Positions 1 to 6,822 of a DNA stretch of 8,620 nt are shown piece by piece. The notes under the pieces are model-generated. The model was not told where the DNA came from. It did not search any database and was given only the letters and a program-made list of their open reading frames with translations. How positions within the stretch are numbered: the first letter of the stretch is position 1; every line of letters starts with the position of its first letter. The translations under genes were made by a program, and so were the position numbers. This DNA comes from MADRE2 sp964397015 (GTDB taxonomy: Bacteria > Desulfobacterota > Desulfobacteria > Desulfobacterales > Desulfobacteraceae). The DNA lies in contig CAYNHL010000143.1 in NCBI GenBank assembly GCA_964397015.1, forward strand, positions 1-8,620, given 5' to 3'.

Positions 1-3000
1 TCTGCCGCAGTTCATCAAACTCGATGGCTGAATAAGGACAAAGCCCTATACAGATTCGGCATCCGGCACAAACATCCGGGTCGATAAAAGAGATGGCCGA
101 CGGTACCTGAACCTGTCCGCTTGCTGCCATGGAAAGGGATTTGGCCGCTGCCCCCGAAGCCTGGGCCACAGTATCCGGGATATCCTTGGGAGACTGGCAG
201 GCACCGGCGATGAAGATACCGTCCGTGGCTGTATTCAAGGGACCGAGCTTGGGGTGTTCTTCCAGGAAAAATCCATCCGCTCCCTGGTTGACCCCGAAAA
301 TCCTGCCCACGTTCTGGGCATCTTTTCTGGCTTCCATGGCCACGCACAACACCACCATGTCCACAGGAATCCGCACTGTTTCACCAAGGAGCGTATCTTC
401 GGCTATGACAGTGAGCTTGTCCTGTTCTTCCTCGCACATGGCCATGTCCGTAATTTCGGATGCCTTGCCGCGGATGAACCTTGTACCCTCTTCCTGGCAG
501 CGCCGGTAAAATTCTTCATATCCCTTGCCAAAGCACCGCATATCGATATAAAAATCGTACACCTTTGTATCATGACCTGTTTTTTCCTTGATCAAATGGG
601 CATATTTGAGCGCATACATGCAGCATACCCTTGAGCAGTATTCGTGGTAATTCACGTCCCGGCTGCCTATACAGTGAAGCAGGGCCACGCTTTTGGGCTT
701 TTCTTCAAAAACCAGGTCCCTGTTCCTCATAAGGATCTCGCCGCCTGTAGGGCCGGTGGCATTGCTGATCCTTTCAAATTCAAGACTTGTGTAGACATTG
801 GGATACCTGCCGTATCCGAACTGTTTCATTGGTTCGGGATCAAAGGCATCATATCCCGTGGACAATATGATACTGCCCACGGTGACCGTTTCAACCCGGT
901 CTTCCATGGTATGGTCGATAGCGTTGGCTTCGCACGCAGAAACACAGGCCATGCACTCGCAGCAGCCCTGGCAGTTCAGGCACCGCATGGATTCCGCAGC
1001 AGCCTGTTCATCTGTCAGCCCCTTTGATTCTTCGTCAAAACAGACCCGGCGCTGCTCAGGGTCGAGATGGTCCGGGCACTGACGTGCAAAAGCCGGTAAA
1101 TCCGCCGGTATTTCGCTGTATTCGGGAAATAACGGCACCGGTGGTTCGACACTCTCATTTTTTAAACCGGCCATGTCCCCGCCGGATAGAAACCGTTGCA
1201 TGGCCCGAGCCGCGCAGTGACCGCCGGCAACAGCTTCCACTACCGTGGCAGGGCCCGTAACCACATCCCCGCCGGCAAATATCCAGGGCACGCTGGTCTG
1301 CATTGTGTCATTGTCAACAATGATACGGGCATTGGATTCACAGCCAAGGTCGTCAGCCAGGCTGCCGGAAAGAATAATCCGCTGGCCTATGGCGGTAATG
1401 ATACTGTCGCAGGAGAGGGTGAAATCGGATCCCTCGACGATCTCGGGCCGCTGCCTTCCGCTTTCATCCGGTTCACCCAGGCGGTTTTGCAGGCATTTGA
1501 GCCCACTTACACGGCCTGCCGTCACCTGTACTTCAACAGGCGTGGTCAGCAGTTCAAACGCGATTCCCTCCTGCCGGGCTCCTTCGATTTCATCGGCATA
1601 GGCCGGCATCTGTTGCTCTGACCGGCGATACACCAGTGTTACCCGGGCTCCAAGGCGCCGGGCCACCCGGGCTGCATCCACGGCCACGTTGCCGCCGCCG
1701 ATAACGGCCACGTTTTTCCCCGGCAGATCACCGCCGCCCTGGTTGATGTCATGCAGGAACCGGATGGCATCAACCACTCCGCCGCTGTCCTCTCCCAAAA
1801 TTCCAAGAGACATGGCTCCCTGTGCTCCAATACCGACAAAAACAACATCAAACCCCTCTTCCTTCAAGCCGGACACTGTCATATCCGTTCCCAGTTTCCG
1901 GTTGGTATGAATGACAACTCCCATTCTTTTTATATAATCTATTTCCGCATCCAGGACCGCAGGGGGGAGCCGGTAGTCGGGAATCCCGTACCGAAGCATG
2001 CCACCGGGAGCGTCAGCGGCTTCAAAAACCGTTACCTGGTGGCCTTCCAGCCTCAGGTCATATGCCACCGTCAATCCTGCCGGGCCGGACCCGATAACTG
2101 CAACCCGGGTTTCTTTGTCTTCAATATCCGGCAAGGCAAGTTTGGACATATCCACCCGGTCTGCGGCAAATCGTTTCAGATCCCGGATGGCTACAGGCTC
2201 ATCCACCTGATGCCTGCGGCATTCATTTTCGCAGGGATGAGGGCAGACCCGGCCGAGAACACCGGGCAGCGGAATTTTTTCCATGATAAGTCGCAAAGCG
2301 TCTTCATAAGCCCCCTTTTTGATCAGCTGGATGTATCCCTGCACGTTTACATGAGCCGGGCATGTCGTCACACAGGGAGCCTTGTCCTTTTTATCAATGC
2401 AGAAAGTAATGGGAACCGCCTGGGGAAAAGCCCTGTAAACTGCGTTGCGCTGGCCTATGGACTCATCCCACTCACTGGGAAAGGTCACCGGGCAGACCTT
2501 GGCGCATTCGCCGCACCCGGTGCAAAGATCTTCTTTTATATATCTTGGTTTTTTGTGAATCTTGACAGTGTAATTGCCGATATAACCGGTTACTTCCGTG
2601 ACCTCTGAATATGAAAACAGCTTTATGTTGGGGTTCTGCGCCACCTCGACCATTTTGGGAGTCCCGATGCAGGCGGCACAGTCCAACGTGGGAAAGGTTT
2701 TGTCAAATTGAAGCATATGGCCGCCGATGGTCGTGGATTTTTCAACCAGGTAGGTTGTAATACCGGCATTGCCGATATCCAGCGCCGCCTGCATTCCGGC
2801 GATACCGCCCCCTACCACCATGATTTCGGGGCGTACAGGTACATGACGGGTTTGAAGGGCATGGTGATACTTCACCCGGTTGACAGCTCCTGCAATAAGG
2901 GTTTTGGCCTTCTGCGTGGCCTCGTCTTCATTCTCCGTGACCCAGGAGACCTGTTCACGGATCGAGGCCATCTGAAACATGTATGGATTCAATCCAGCCC

Positions 3001-3253
3001 TACGGCAGGCTGCCTGAAAGGTTTTCTCGTGAAGTCTGGGCGAACAGGAGGCCACCACGACACGGTTCAGGTGAAGATTCCTGATATCGGTTTCAATCAA
3101 TTCCTGTCCCGGATCCGAACACATGAATTTGTAATCCCTGGCAACCACGACACCGGACAGGGATGCGGCAAACCCGGCGACTTCCTCGACCCTGACCCTG
3201 TGGGCAATATTAATTCCGCAATGACATATATAACAACCGATTCTCAATGACAT
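1..3253 (-). CDS. hdrA: HdrA-like iron-sulfur flavoprotein with inserted GltD-like NAD(P)H module (3' end outside window)
   Basis: Likely a cytoplasmic electron-transfer subunit of a heterodisulfide-reductase-like complex, moving electrons between NAD(P)H, FAD, iron-sulfur clusters and a partner (ferredoxin, Hdr-like subunits or a hydrogenase/dehydrogenase). I read 1084 codons without a stop; the C-terminus is cut by the window edge. Order: HdrA N-terminal domain with C7/C10/C12 and ASCSPRLHEKTF (68-79); FAD site VVGGGIAGMQAA (146-157); family signature TLDCAACIGTPKM (189-201); cluster C244/C247/C250/C254; then a GltD-like insert (about 287-756) with C285/C294/C298 and C337/C341/C345, a second FAD site VIGSGPAG (386-393), the nucleotide site VIGGGNVAVDAARVA (517-531) and VYRRSEQQMPA (541-551), whose arginine pair suggests NADPH. 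The HdrA core resumes with C758-C774, HCIGSRD (860-866), YCSRVCC (872-878) and a ferredoxin motif C1062/C1065/C1068/C1072. The ATG at 3253 abuts the stop of the receiver gene and has AGGAAGG five bases upstream. The family call is firm; the physiological partner and direction are not visible. Confidence 0.93.
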   Translation of the reverse strand, partial: MSLRIGCYICHCGINIAHRVRVEEVAGFAASLSGVVVARDYKFMCSDPGQELIETDIRNLHLNRVVVASCSPRLHEKTFQAACRRAGLNPYMFQMASIREQVSWVTENEDEATQKAKTLIAGAVNRVKYHHALQTRHVPVRPEIMVVGGGIAGMQAALDIGNAGITTYLVEKSTTIGGHMLQFDKTFPTLDCAACIGTPKMVEVAQNPNIKLFSYSEVTEVTGYIGNYTVKIHKKPRYIKEDLCTGCGECAKVCPVTFPSEWDESIGQRNAVYRAFPQAVPITFCIDKKDKAPCVTTCPAHVNVQGYIQLIKKGAYEDALRLIMEKIPLPGVLGRVCPHPCENECRRHQVDEPVAIRDLKRFAADRVDMSKLALPDIEDKETRVAVIGSGPAGLTVAYDLRLEGHQVTVFEAADAPGGMLRYGIPDYRLPPAVLDAEIDYIKRMGVVIHTNRKLGTDMTVSGLKEEGFDVVFVGIGAQGAMSLGILGEDSGGVVDAIRFLHDINQGGGDLPGKNVAVIGGGNVAVDAARVARRLGARVTLVYRRSEQQMPAYADEIEGARQEGIAFELLTTPVEVQVTAGRVSGLKCLQNRLGEPDESGRQRPEIVEGSDFTLSCDSIITAIGQRIILSGSLADDLGCESNARIIVDNDTMQTSVPWIFAGGDVVTGPATVVEAVAGGHCAARAMQRFLSGGDMAGLKNESVEPPVPLFPEYSEIPADLPAFARQCPDHLDPEQRRVCFDEESKGLTDEQAAAESMRCLNCQGCCECMACVSACEANAIDHTMEDRVETVTVGSIILSTGYDAFDPEPMKQFGYGRYPNVYTSLEFERISNATGPTGGEILMRNRDLVFEEKPKSVALLHCIGSRDVNYHEYCSRVCCMYALKYAHLIKEKTGHDTKVYDFYIDMRCFGKGYEEFYRRCQEEGTRFIRGKASEITDMAMCEEEQDKLTVIAEDTLLGETVRIPVDMVVLCVAMEARKDAQNVGRIFGVNQGADGFFLEEHPKLGPLNTATDGIFIAGACQSPKDIPDTVAQASGAAAKSLSMAASGQVQVPSAISFIDPDVCAGCRICIGLCPYSAIEFDELRQ

Positions 3254-3682
3254 TTATGCCTTCCTCTTGTTAGTCGGGGTTCCATTATGCAGAAGGTCAT
3301 GAACCATGCAGATCAGTTCATCTGCTTCCAGTGGCTTCAACAGATACCCTTCCGGTCTTGGCAGACCCCCGCCCGGTAACGAATTTCCAAGGCCCTGGAA
3401 CTGGAAAAATGCCTCTGCGGCCAGGGACGACAACATGATCACCGGGATACTCCTGAACTTCTCATGCTGCTTGAGCTGCCGGTACATCCTGCTGCCCTGC
3501 TGTCCGGACATCATCATGTCGATAATTATCACACAGGGCTCTTCAACAATGATTTTTTCCAGTGCCGCGTCCATGTCATCGGCCACAACCGGCAGCAGAA
3601 AAGCCTCTTTGAGCACTGTCTCCAAAAAAATCTGCAATTCAAGACCTTCGACAAAAATCAATATTTTTTCAGGTGTTTTCAT
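3254..3682 (-). CDS. Single-domain response regulator (receiver protein) with altered acidic pocket
   Basis: A stand-alone CheY-like receiver of 142 residues with no output domain, presumably a phosphorylation-dependent switch or a protein-protein modulator. Visible: strand 1 KILIF (6-10), predicted phosphoacceptor D55 in VIIIDMMMSG, S85/S86 at the end of VIMLSS (the Thr/Ser switch position), and K116 in YLLKPLE. The acidic pair normally following strand 1 reads V11-E12, so one Mg-binding aspartate is missing. Between the switch serine and the lysine there is an unusually long glycine/proline-rich loop (about 90-112). I chose the ATG at 3682 because KTPEKILIF is a normal receiver N-terminus and because a sigma-54 promoter lies inside the longer form starting at 3721. 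No clear ribosome binding site precedes 3682. It is the first gene of the operon with hdrA, with zero spacing. A kinase is not encoded here. The family call is firm; its partner is unknown. Confidence 0.85.
   Translation of the reverse strand: MKTPEKILIFVEGLELQIFLETVLKEAFLLPVVADDMDAALEKIIVEEPCVIIIDMMMSGQQGSRMYRQLKQHEKFRSIPVIMLSSLAAEAFFQFQGLGNSLPGGGLPRPEGYLLKPLEADELICMVHDLLHNGTPTNKRKA
3259..3265 (-). promoter_or_regulatory. Ribosome binding site of the hdrA-like gene, inside the upstream gene
   Basis: AGGAAGG lies five bases before the ATG at 3253 and overlaps the last codons of the receiver gene. The upstream stop (TAA, 3256-3254) directly touches the ATG, which suggests translational coupling between the two genes. 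Confidence 0.75.
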
Positions 3683-3700
3683 GGCTGACCACACAAAATA

Positions 3701-3715
3701 GCATGAAACGTGCCA
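3701..3715 (-). promoter_or_regulatory. Sigma-54 (-24/-12) promoter of the receiver-hdrA operon
   Basis: On the minus strand the sequence TGGCACGTTTCATGC matches the consensus TGGCACG-N4-TTGC with one mismatch (A for the first T of TTGC). The invariant GG and GC are exactly ten bases apart, with the preferred C before and T after the element. Transcription should start near 3689, which leaves only about 7 bases of leader before the ATG at 3682. The sigma-54 activator gene next door and the repeated sites upstream support a real promoter. Confidence 0.75.
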
Positions 3716-3786
3716 GGCCATTGTTCACAGGCGGTTGGCCTCATGTCCTTCAATCCGGGAACCCTGATTGCATGGAAAATCCGAAT

Positions 3787-3810
3787 ATATGTTGCTTTTT
3801 AGCAACATAT
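3787..3810. promoter_or_regulatory. Inverted repeat, candidate activator binding site (UAS 1)
   Basis: Perfect dyad with nine-base arms: ATATGTTGC, six-base spacer TTTTTA, then GCAACATAT. Its centre is about 110 bases upstream of the predicted sigma-54 transcription start, a typical enhancer distance. The TGTTGC/GCAACA half-site recurs in the same intergenic region. The binder is inferred to be the adjacent Fis-family regulator. Confidence 0.7.
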
Positions 3811-3859
3811 GAATTATGACTGGATCGTGTAAAGCTTTAAAACAATAGATTATCTGCAA

Positions 3860-3871
3860 TGTTGCGCAACT
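3860..3871. promoter_or_regulatory. Contiguous palindrome, candidate activator binding site (UAS 2)
   Basis: GTTGCGCAAC (3861-3870) is a perfect ten-base palindrome made of the same half-sites as the inverted repeat at 3787-3810, but with no spacer. Its centre is about 175 bases upstream of the predicted sigma-54 start, and it also lies in the probable promoter/leader region of the regulator gene. Confidence 0.6.
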
Positions 3872-3874
3872 TAT

Positions 3875-3893
3875 ATGCAACATGATGCAACAT
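3875..3893. repeat. Tandem direct repeat ATGCAACAT, candidate autoregulatory site
   Basis: ATGCAACAT occurs at 3875-3883 and again at 3885-3893, ten bases apart (about one helical turn). Each copy contains the GCAACA half-site found in the two upstream dyads. The pair ends just before the AAGGAG ribosome binding site of the regulator, so a protein bound here could block the regulator's own expression. Confidence 0.6.
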
Positions 3894-3894
3894 C

Positions 3895-3900
3895 AAGGAG
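3895..3900 (+). promoter_or_regulatory. Ribosome binding site deciding the GTG start of the sigma-54 regulator
   Basis: AAGGAG sits seven bases before the GTG at 3908. The in-frame ATG at 3875 has no such site and lies within the direct repeats, so the GTG is preferred. Confidence 0.75.
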
Positions 3901-3907
3901 CTCCCCC

Positions 3908-5638
3908 GTGTTTACTGACACCCCCGCATTTCAGCACATGTGCCAAAAATGGTTCCAGGTTTTCGATCACCTGAATATAGGCGCCTTTGTTACAGCCGAC
4001 CGGCATGTCATCGAACTCAACAGCAGCGCCAGGTCTATCATGGGAATCGACAACACCGATATTTCGCACGAAGACTGCCGCAAACTCTGCTGCTCCATTC
4101 CGTGTCACGGACGATGCCCTTACCAGGGCGAAAATTTCCAGGGAGCGGACTGCCCAAACGTTGAAATCATCAACGGGCAGGGCACAAAACACATGGTGAC
4201 CAGGTTCGTTGTTCCTGTCCACAGCCCGGATAAAAAGATAAAAGGCTGCTTCACCGTGCTGCAGGACCACTCGGCCCTGTCCGACCTGATCCAGCGGGTA
4301 GAGCACCAGGAAAGAACATTGAAGCTTGTTTTTGACAGCATTGACACCGGCATCTTCACGGTCAACCGGGGAGGGCATATCACTTTTTTCAACAAGGCCG
4401 CTGAAACCATCACCGGGTTCAACCGCCGGCAGGTTCTGGGCAAAAACTGCTCCGCGGTTTTCAACGCCAGGGATTCCATCTGTGACGCATTGCTGACCCA
4501 CACCATCAGGGGCGGACGCTCCCTGGTAAACCAGAAGGGCACAATAACCTCCATTGACGGAGAACGTGTGCCTATTCAGGCCAGCTACATTCCTTTGAAA
4601 AATGAAAAAGAGGTCATTGTCGGCGGCCTTGCGACCCTCCGGGACCTGACCCTGGCCCGGCAGCTCAACCAGGTCATCAAGAAACAATACACCTTCCATG
4701 ACATGATCGGCAAAGACCCGAACATGCAGAAAATATTTGAAAAAGCCTCAGTGGTTGCCGCAACCGATGCCACTGTCCTGATCGAAGGCAATACCGGCAC
4801 AGGCAAGGACCTGATGGCCAAGGTAATCCATTCTGCCAGCAACCGTGCAGACAAGCCCTTTGTCAAAGTGAACTGCGCCGCCATCCCAAACGAGCTTCTG
4901 GAGTCGGAAATGTTCGGCTATGTCAAAGGTGCGTTTACCGGGGCGGACAAAGACAAGCCCGGCCGTTTCCAGGAAGCGGCCGGAGGAACGATTTTCCTGG
5001 ATGAAATCGGCGATATTCCGCTGGGGCTCCAGGCCAAGCTTTTAAGGGTCCTTGAAGACAAGGAGTTCTACCAGCTTGGAAGCCGTCACACAATTCACGT
5101 GGATGTCAGGATTGTTTCAGCCACCAACCGTGGACTGGAGGCCCTGGTCAAAGAGAAAAAATTCAGGGAAGACCTGTTTTACCGGCTAAACGTGCTCAGG
5201 ATCGTACTGCCCGACCTTGCAACGAGAAAACCCGACCTGCCGCTTTTGATACGGCATATCCTGAGGAAGCTGTGTGCCCTGAAGGGATACACCTATCCGG
5301 GCATCAGCGAGCAGGCCATGGAAATTCTTCTCAATTATGACTATCCGGGAAATGTCAGGGAACTGGAAAACATCCTGGAACATGCCCTGATCATCTGCCA
5401 GAAAGAGCTGATCGACCCCTGCCACCTGCCGGTTCACATCCAGAACTGGGGCCTTCACTACAACAGCATACATCCCCCGGATGACGGAATATCCCATGAC
5501 GAGCTGGAAGCCCGGAGGATATTGCAGACATTGAAACGCTTTCAGGGAAACCGCATAAAAGCGTCTCACTCTCTGGGTATCAACCGGACCACACTGTGGC
5601 GGAAGATGAAAAAATTCAACATCAGTTATCAGGAATGA
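3908..5638 (+). CDS. Sigma-54-dependent transcriptional activator: PAS-PAS-AAA+-Fis HTH
   Basis: A 576-residue cytoplasmic bacterial enhancer-binding protein that uses ATP to open sigma-54 promoters. Numbered from GTG 3908: PAS 1 (about 13-126) carries a cysteine cluster C57, C61, C62, C66, C70, C82; PAS 2 (about 135-249) contains C181 and C192; the AAA+ domain (about 265-499) has a Walker A GNTGTGKD (294-301, a variant of the usual GESGTGKE), the sigma-54 contact loop GAFTGA (341-346), a Walker B IFLDE (362-366) and YPGNVRELEN; a Fis-type helix-turn-helix lies at about 549-570 (RIKASHSLGINRTTLWRKMK). There is no receiver domain, so the signal is probably sensed directly by the PAS domains. 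Divergent from the receiver-hdrA operon, whose sigma-54 promoter and upstream sites are probably its targets. The family is certain; the ligand is unknown. The cysteines suggest redox, metal or iron-sulfur sensing. The 55-base gap to the convergent gene at 5695 shows no clear terminator. Confidence 0.95.
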   Translation: MFTDTPAFQHMCQKWFQVFDHLNIGAFVTADRHVIELNSSARSIMGIDNTDISHEDCRKLCCSIPCHGRCPYQGENFQGADCPNVEIINGQGTKHMVTRFVVPVHSPDKKIKGCFTVLQDHSALSDLIQRVEHQERTLKLVFDSIDTGIFTVNRGGHITFFNKAAETITGFNRRQVLGKNCSAVFNARDSICDALLTHTIRGGRSLVNQKGTITSIDGERVPIQASYIPLKNEKEVIVGGLATLRDLTLARQLNQVIKKQYTFHDMIGKDPNMQKIFEKASVVAATDATVLIEGNTGTGKDLMAKVIHSASNRADKPFVKVNCAAIPNELLESEMFGYVKGAFTGADKDKPGRFQEAAGGTIFLDEIGDIPLGLQAKLLRVLEDKEFYQLGSRHTIHVDVRIVSATNRGLEALVKEKKFREDLFYRLNVLRIVLPDLATRKPDLPLLIRHILRKLCALKGYTYPGISEQAMEILLNYDYPGNVRELENILEHALIICQKELIDPCHLPVHIQNWGLHYNSIHPPDDGISHDELEARRILQTLKRFQGNRIKASHSLGINRTTLWRKMKKFNISYQE

Positions 5639-5694
5639 TGCCCTGCACTCTTACGCTTTTCCGTGCTGCTATTTTCCCGAGGCGTTTTCTATGG

Positions 5695-6642
5695 TCATGG
5701 CGCTGAAATATCCGGATTCACGACCTTCATCCCGGTTTCCAGCAACCGTGCGGAAACAGCATGATACCGCGGATTTGACATTGGAGAAAAGCTTTCATGA
5801 TGTCCGTCATCGTGAAGGATATCCCCGGTAAGCTCGAATTCATCAAGGCGGCGGTCAAAGGACAGGTAGATTGTCGAAGCTTCCTTTTGAGCAATCACAA
5901 AAAAACTTTCGATCTCAGGTGACAACAGCCCGGCATACTCCACAGGCATCCCGGCAGAACTGTCTTGTTCCAGACAGATATACAGCATCAGGGGTATGGG
6001 GATTTCCAGGGTTTCAGGCACCCCGGCCGGCGCCATGACACGGTCAAAAAAATCCAGCTGCCCTGCCGGTTGAAAGCTCATTTTTTCCATCGATACGGTG
6101 TCGACAGTCATGCCCATGGCATGAAAAACAGTTAAAAAGCTTTTTTTCATAAATACAGATATCGATTCGGTAAGCTTCTTGTACCTGTAGTGAGGGTCCA
6201 GCTCTTCCCAGCGGCGCCTCAATTCAGACTGCTGCCAGGTCTTTGCCCATTCCAGGATACTGCCGGGATACAACAACCAGGACAGGCTCACGGTGCCGGC
6301 GCTGCCGGGGGGCAGGCCTGAAAAAGAGAAAGCGGCATGCCAGAGCGACAAAAGGATCGTTGCATCTGCCTCAGTTACGGGCCCAAAAGACTCAGGGGCT
6401 TGACCGGCAGTATCATGCCGCCCTGCAAATCGAACAAAACCCCTGTCTGCGACCCGGATCCCGTACATCCTTTCTTTGTGCCTGACATCCATGGAAACAT
6501 TCTTTACCGTCACCGTCCAGTCATCCATCCCGACCAGGTCAGCAAAAGACTTTTCCTGCGGCAGGGATTTGGCATGACAGGTGAAGGCCACCGCAATCTG
6601 GACCAGAACGGCCCAGAATAAAAATCCTGGTTTCATCCCCAT
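5695..6642 (-). CDS. Uncharacterised exported protein with signal peptide
   Basis: I do not recognise this 315-residue protein. From the ATG at 6642 it begins MGMKPGFLFWAVLVQIAV, a short basic start and hydrophobic core, with probable signal peptidase I cleavage after residue 24 (...FTCHA|KSL). The cysteine at 22 lacks a lipobox context, so a lipoprotein is unlikely. The mature part is mixed in character, with an aromatic region (SWLLYPGSILEWAKTW) followed by a charged segment (SELRRRWEELDPHYRYKK) and then a section that looks beta-rich, and has a single cysteine (YICLEQD). No further membrane span is evident, so it is probably periplasmic. The start is set by AAGGGAG seven bases upstream (6650-6656); a TTG at 6663 would extend it by seven residues but would place this site inside the gene. 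It is convergent with the regulator and divergent from the exported-protein gene at 6823, with which it may work. That link is inference only. Confidence 0.75.
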   Translation of the reverse strand: MGMKPGFLFWAVLVQIAVAFTCHAKSLPQEKSFADLVGMDDWTVTVKNVSMDVRHKERMYGIRVADRGFVRFAGRHDTAGQAPESFGPVTEADATILLSLWHAAFSFSGLPPGSAGTVSLSWLLYPGSILEWAKTWQQSELRRRWEELDPHYRYKKLTESISVFMKKSFLTVFHAMGMTVDTVSMEKMSFQPAGQLDFFDRVMAPAGVPETLEIPIPLMLYICLEQDSSAGMPVEYAGLLSPEIESFFVIAQKEASTIYLSFDRRLDEFELTGDILHDDGHHESFSPMSNPRYHAVSARLLETGMKVVNPDISAP

Positions 6643-6649
6643 AAAGGCA

Positions 6650-6656
6650 CTCCCTT
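6650..6656 (-). promoter_or_regulatory. Ribosome binding site of the exported-protein gene 5695-6642
   Basis: AAGGGAG on the minus strand, seven bases before the ATG at 6642. It decides the start against the upstream in-frame TTG at 6663. Confidence 0.7.
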
Positions 6657-6692
6657 TTCCCAAACAACAATCAATTCATCTGAATCTACAGC

Positions 6693-6701
6693 AGTATATC
6701 A
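6693..6701 (-). promoter_or_regulatory. Extended -10 promoter element for the gene 5695-6642
   Basis: On the minus strand TGATATACT forms an extended -10 (TGn plus TATACT, five of six matching TATAAT). No good -35 is present, which extended -10 promoters tolerate. Predicted start near 6686, giving a leader of about 44 bases that includes the AAGGGAG site. Confidence 0.5.
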
Positions 6702-6728
6702 AAACGGCCGGGCTTAAATCCATTGTTA

Positions 6729-6757
6729 TTTTCAATTCTTGAAATTGCTGATATAAT
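6729..6757 (+). promoter_or_regulatory. Sigma-70-type promoter with extended -10 for the gene starting at 6823
   Basis: TTTTCA (6729-6734, a modest -35), a 17-base spacer, and a perfect TATAAT (6752-6757) preceded by TGA, an extended -10. Predicted start near 6764, leader of about 60 bases. The dyad TTTCAA-TTC-TTGAAA (6730-6744) overlaps the -35 and spacer and could be an operator. Confidence 0.6.
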
Positions 6758-6810
6758 TTTCCAAGTTTTACTTTTTTTTGACTCAACTTTATTCAACCTG
6801 ATAACGACAA

Positions 6811-6815
6811 AAGGG
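6811..6815 (+). promoter_or_regulatory. Ribosome binding site supporting a TTG start at 6823
   Basis: AAGGG ends seven bases before the in-frame TTG at 6823, but sixteen bases before the ATG at 6832, too far for good initiation. It is the reason for choosing TTG. Confidence 0.5.
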
Positions 6816-6822
6816 TCTGCAT

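Noticed and set aside
1751..2608. Open frame of 285 codons on the plus strand
   Set aside because: It lies fully antisense to the HdrA-like gene, whose minus-strand frame shows many family motifs; the plus-strand product has no recognisable pattern.
3683..3721. ATG at 3721 as start of the receiver protein
   Set aside because: The added 13 residues precede a normal receiver start and the sigma-54 promoter falls within them.
3821..3835. Possible plus-strand sigma-54 promoter for the regulator (GG-N10-GC spacing)
   Set aside because: TGGATCGTGTAAAGC keeps the spacing but departs from consensus at four of the eleven specified positions, so it is not convincing.
3875..3907. ATG at 3875 as start of the sigma-54 regulator
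   Set aside because: No ribosome binding site precedes it and the 11 extra codons consist of the direct repeats and the Shine-Dalgarno of the GTG at 3908.
3893..4699. Open frame of 268 codons on the minus strand
   Set aside because: Antisense to the PAS domains of the sigma-54 regulator, which is clearly the coding strand.
5639..5694. Possible terminator between the convergent regulator and the exported-protein gene
   Set aside because: No stable stem followed by a T-run could be found on either strand.
6643..6663. TTG at 6663 as start of the exported protein
   Set aside because: It would place the good ribosome site AAGGGAG inside the gene and has none of its own.
6778..6805. Second promoter TTGACT-N16-GATAAC upstream of 6823
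   Set aside because: The predicted start near 6812 would fall in the AAGGG ribosome site; the promoter with TATAAT at 6752 is better.
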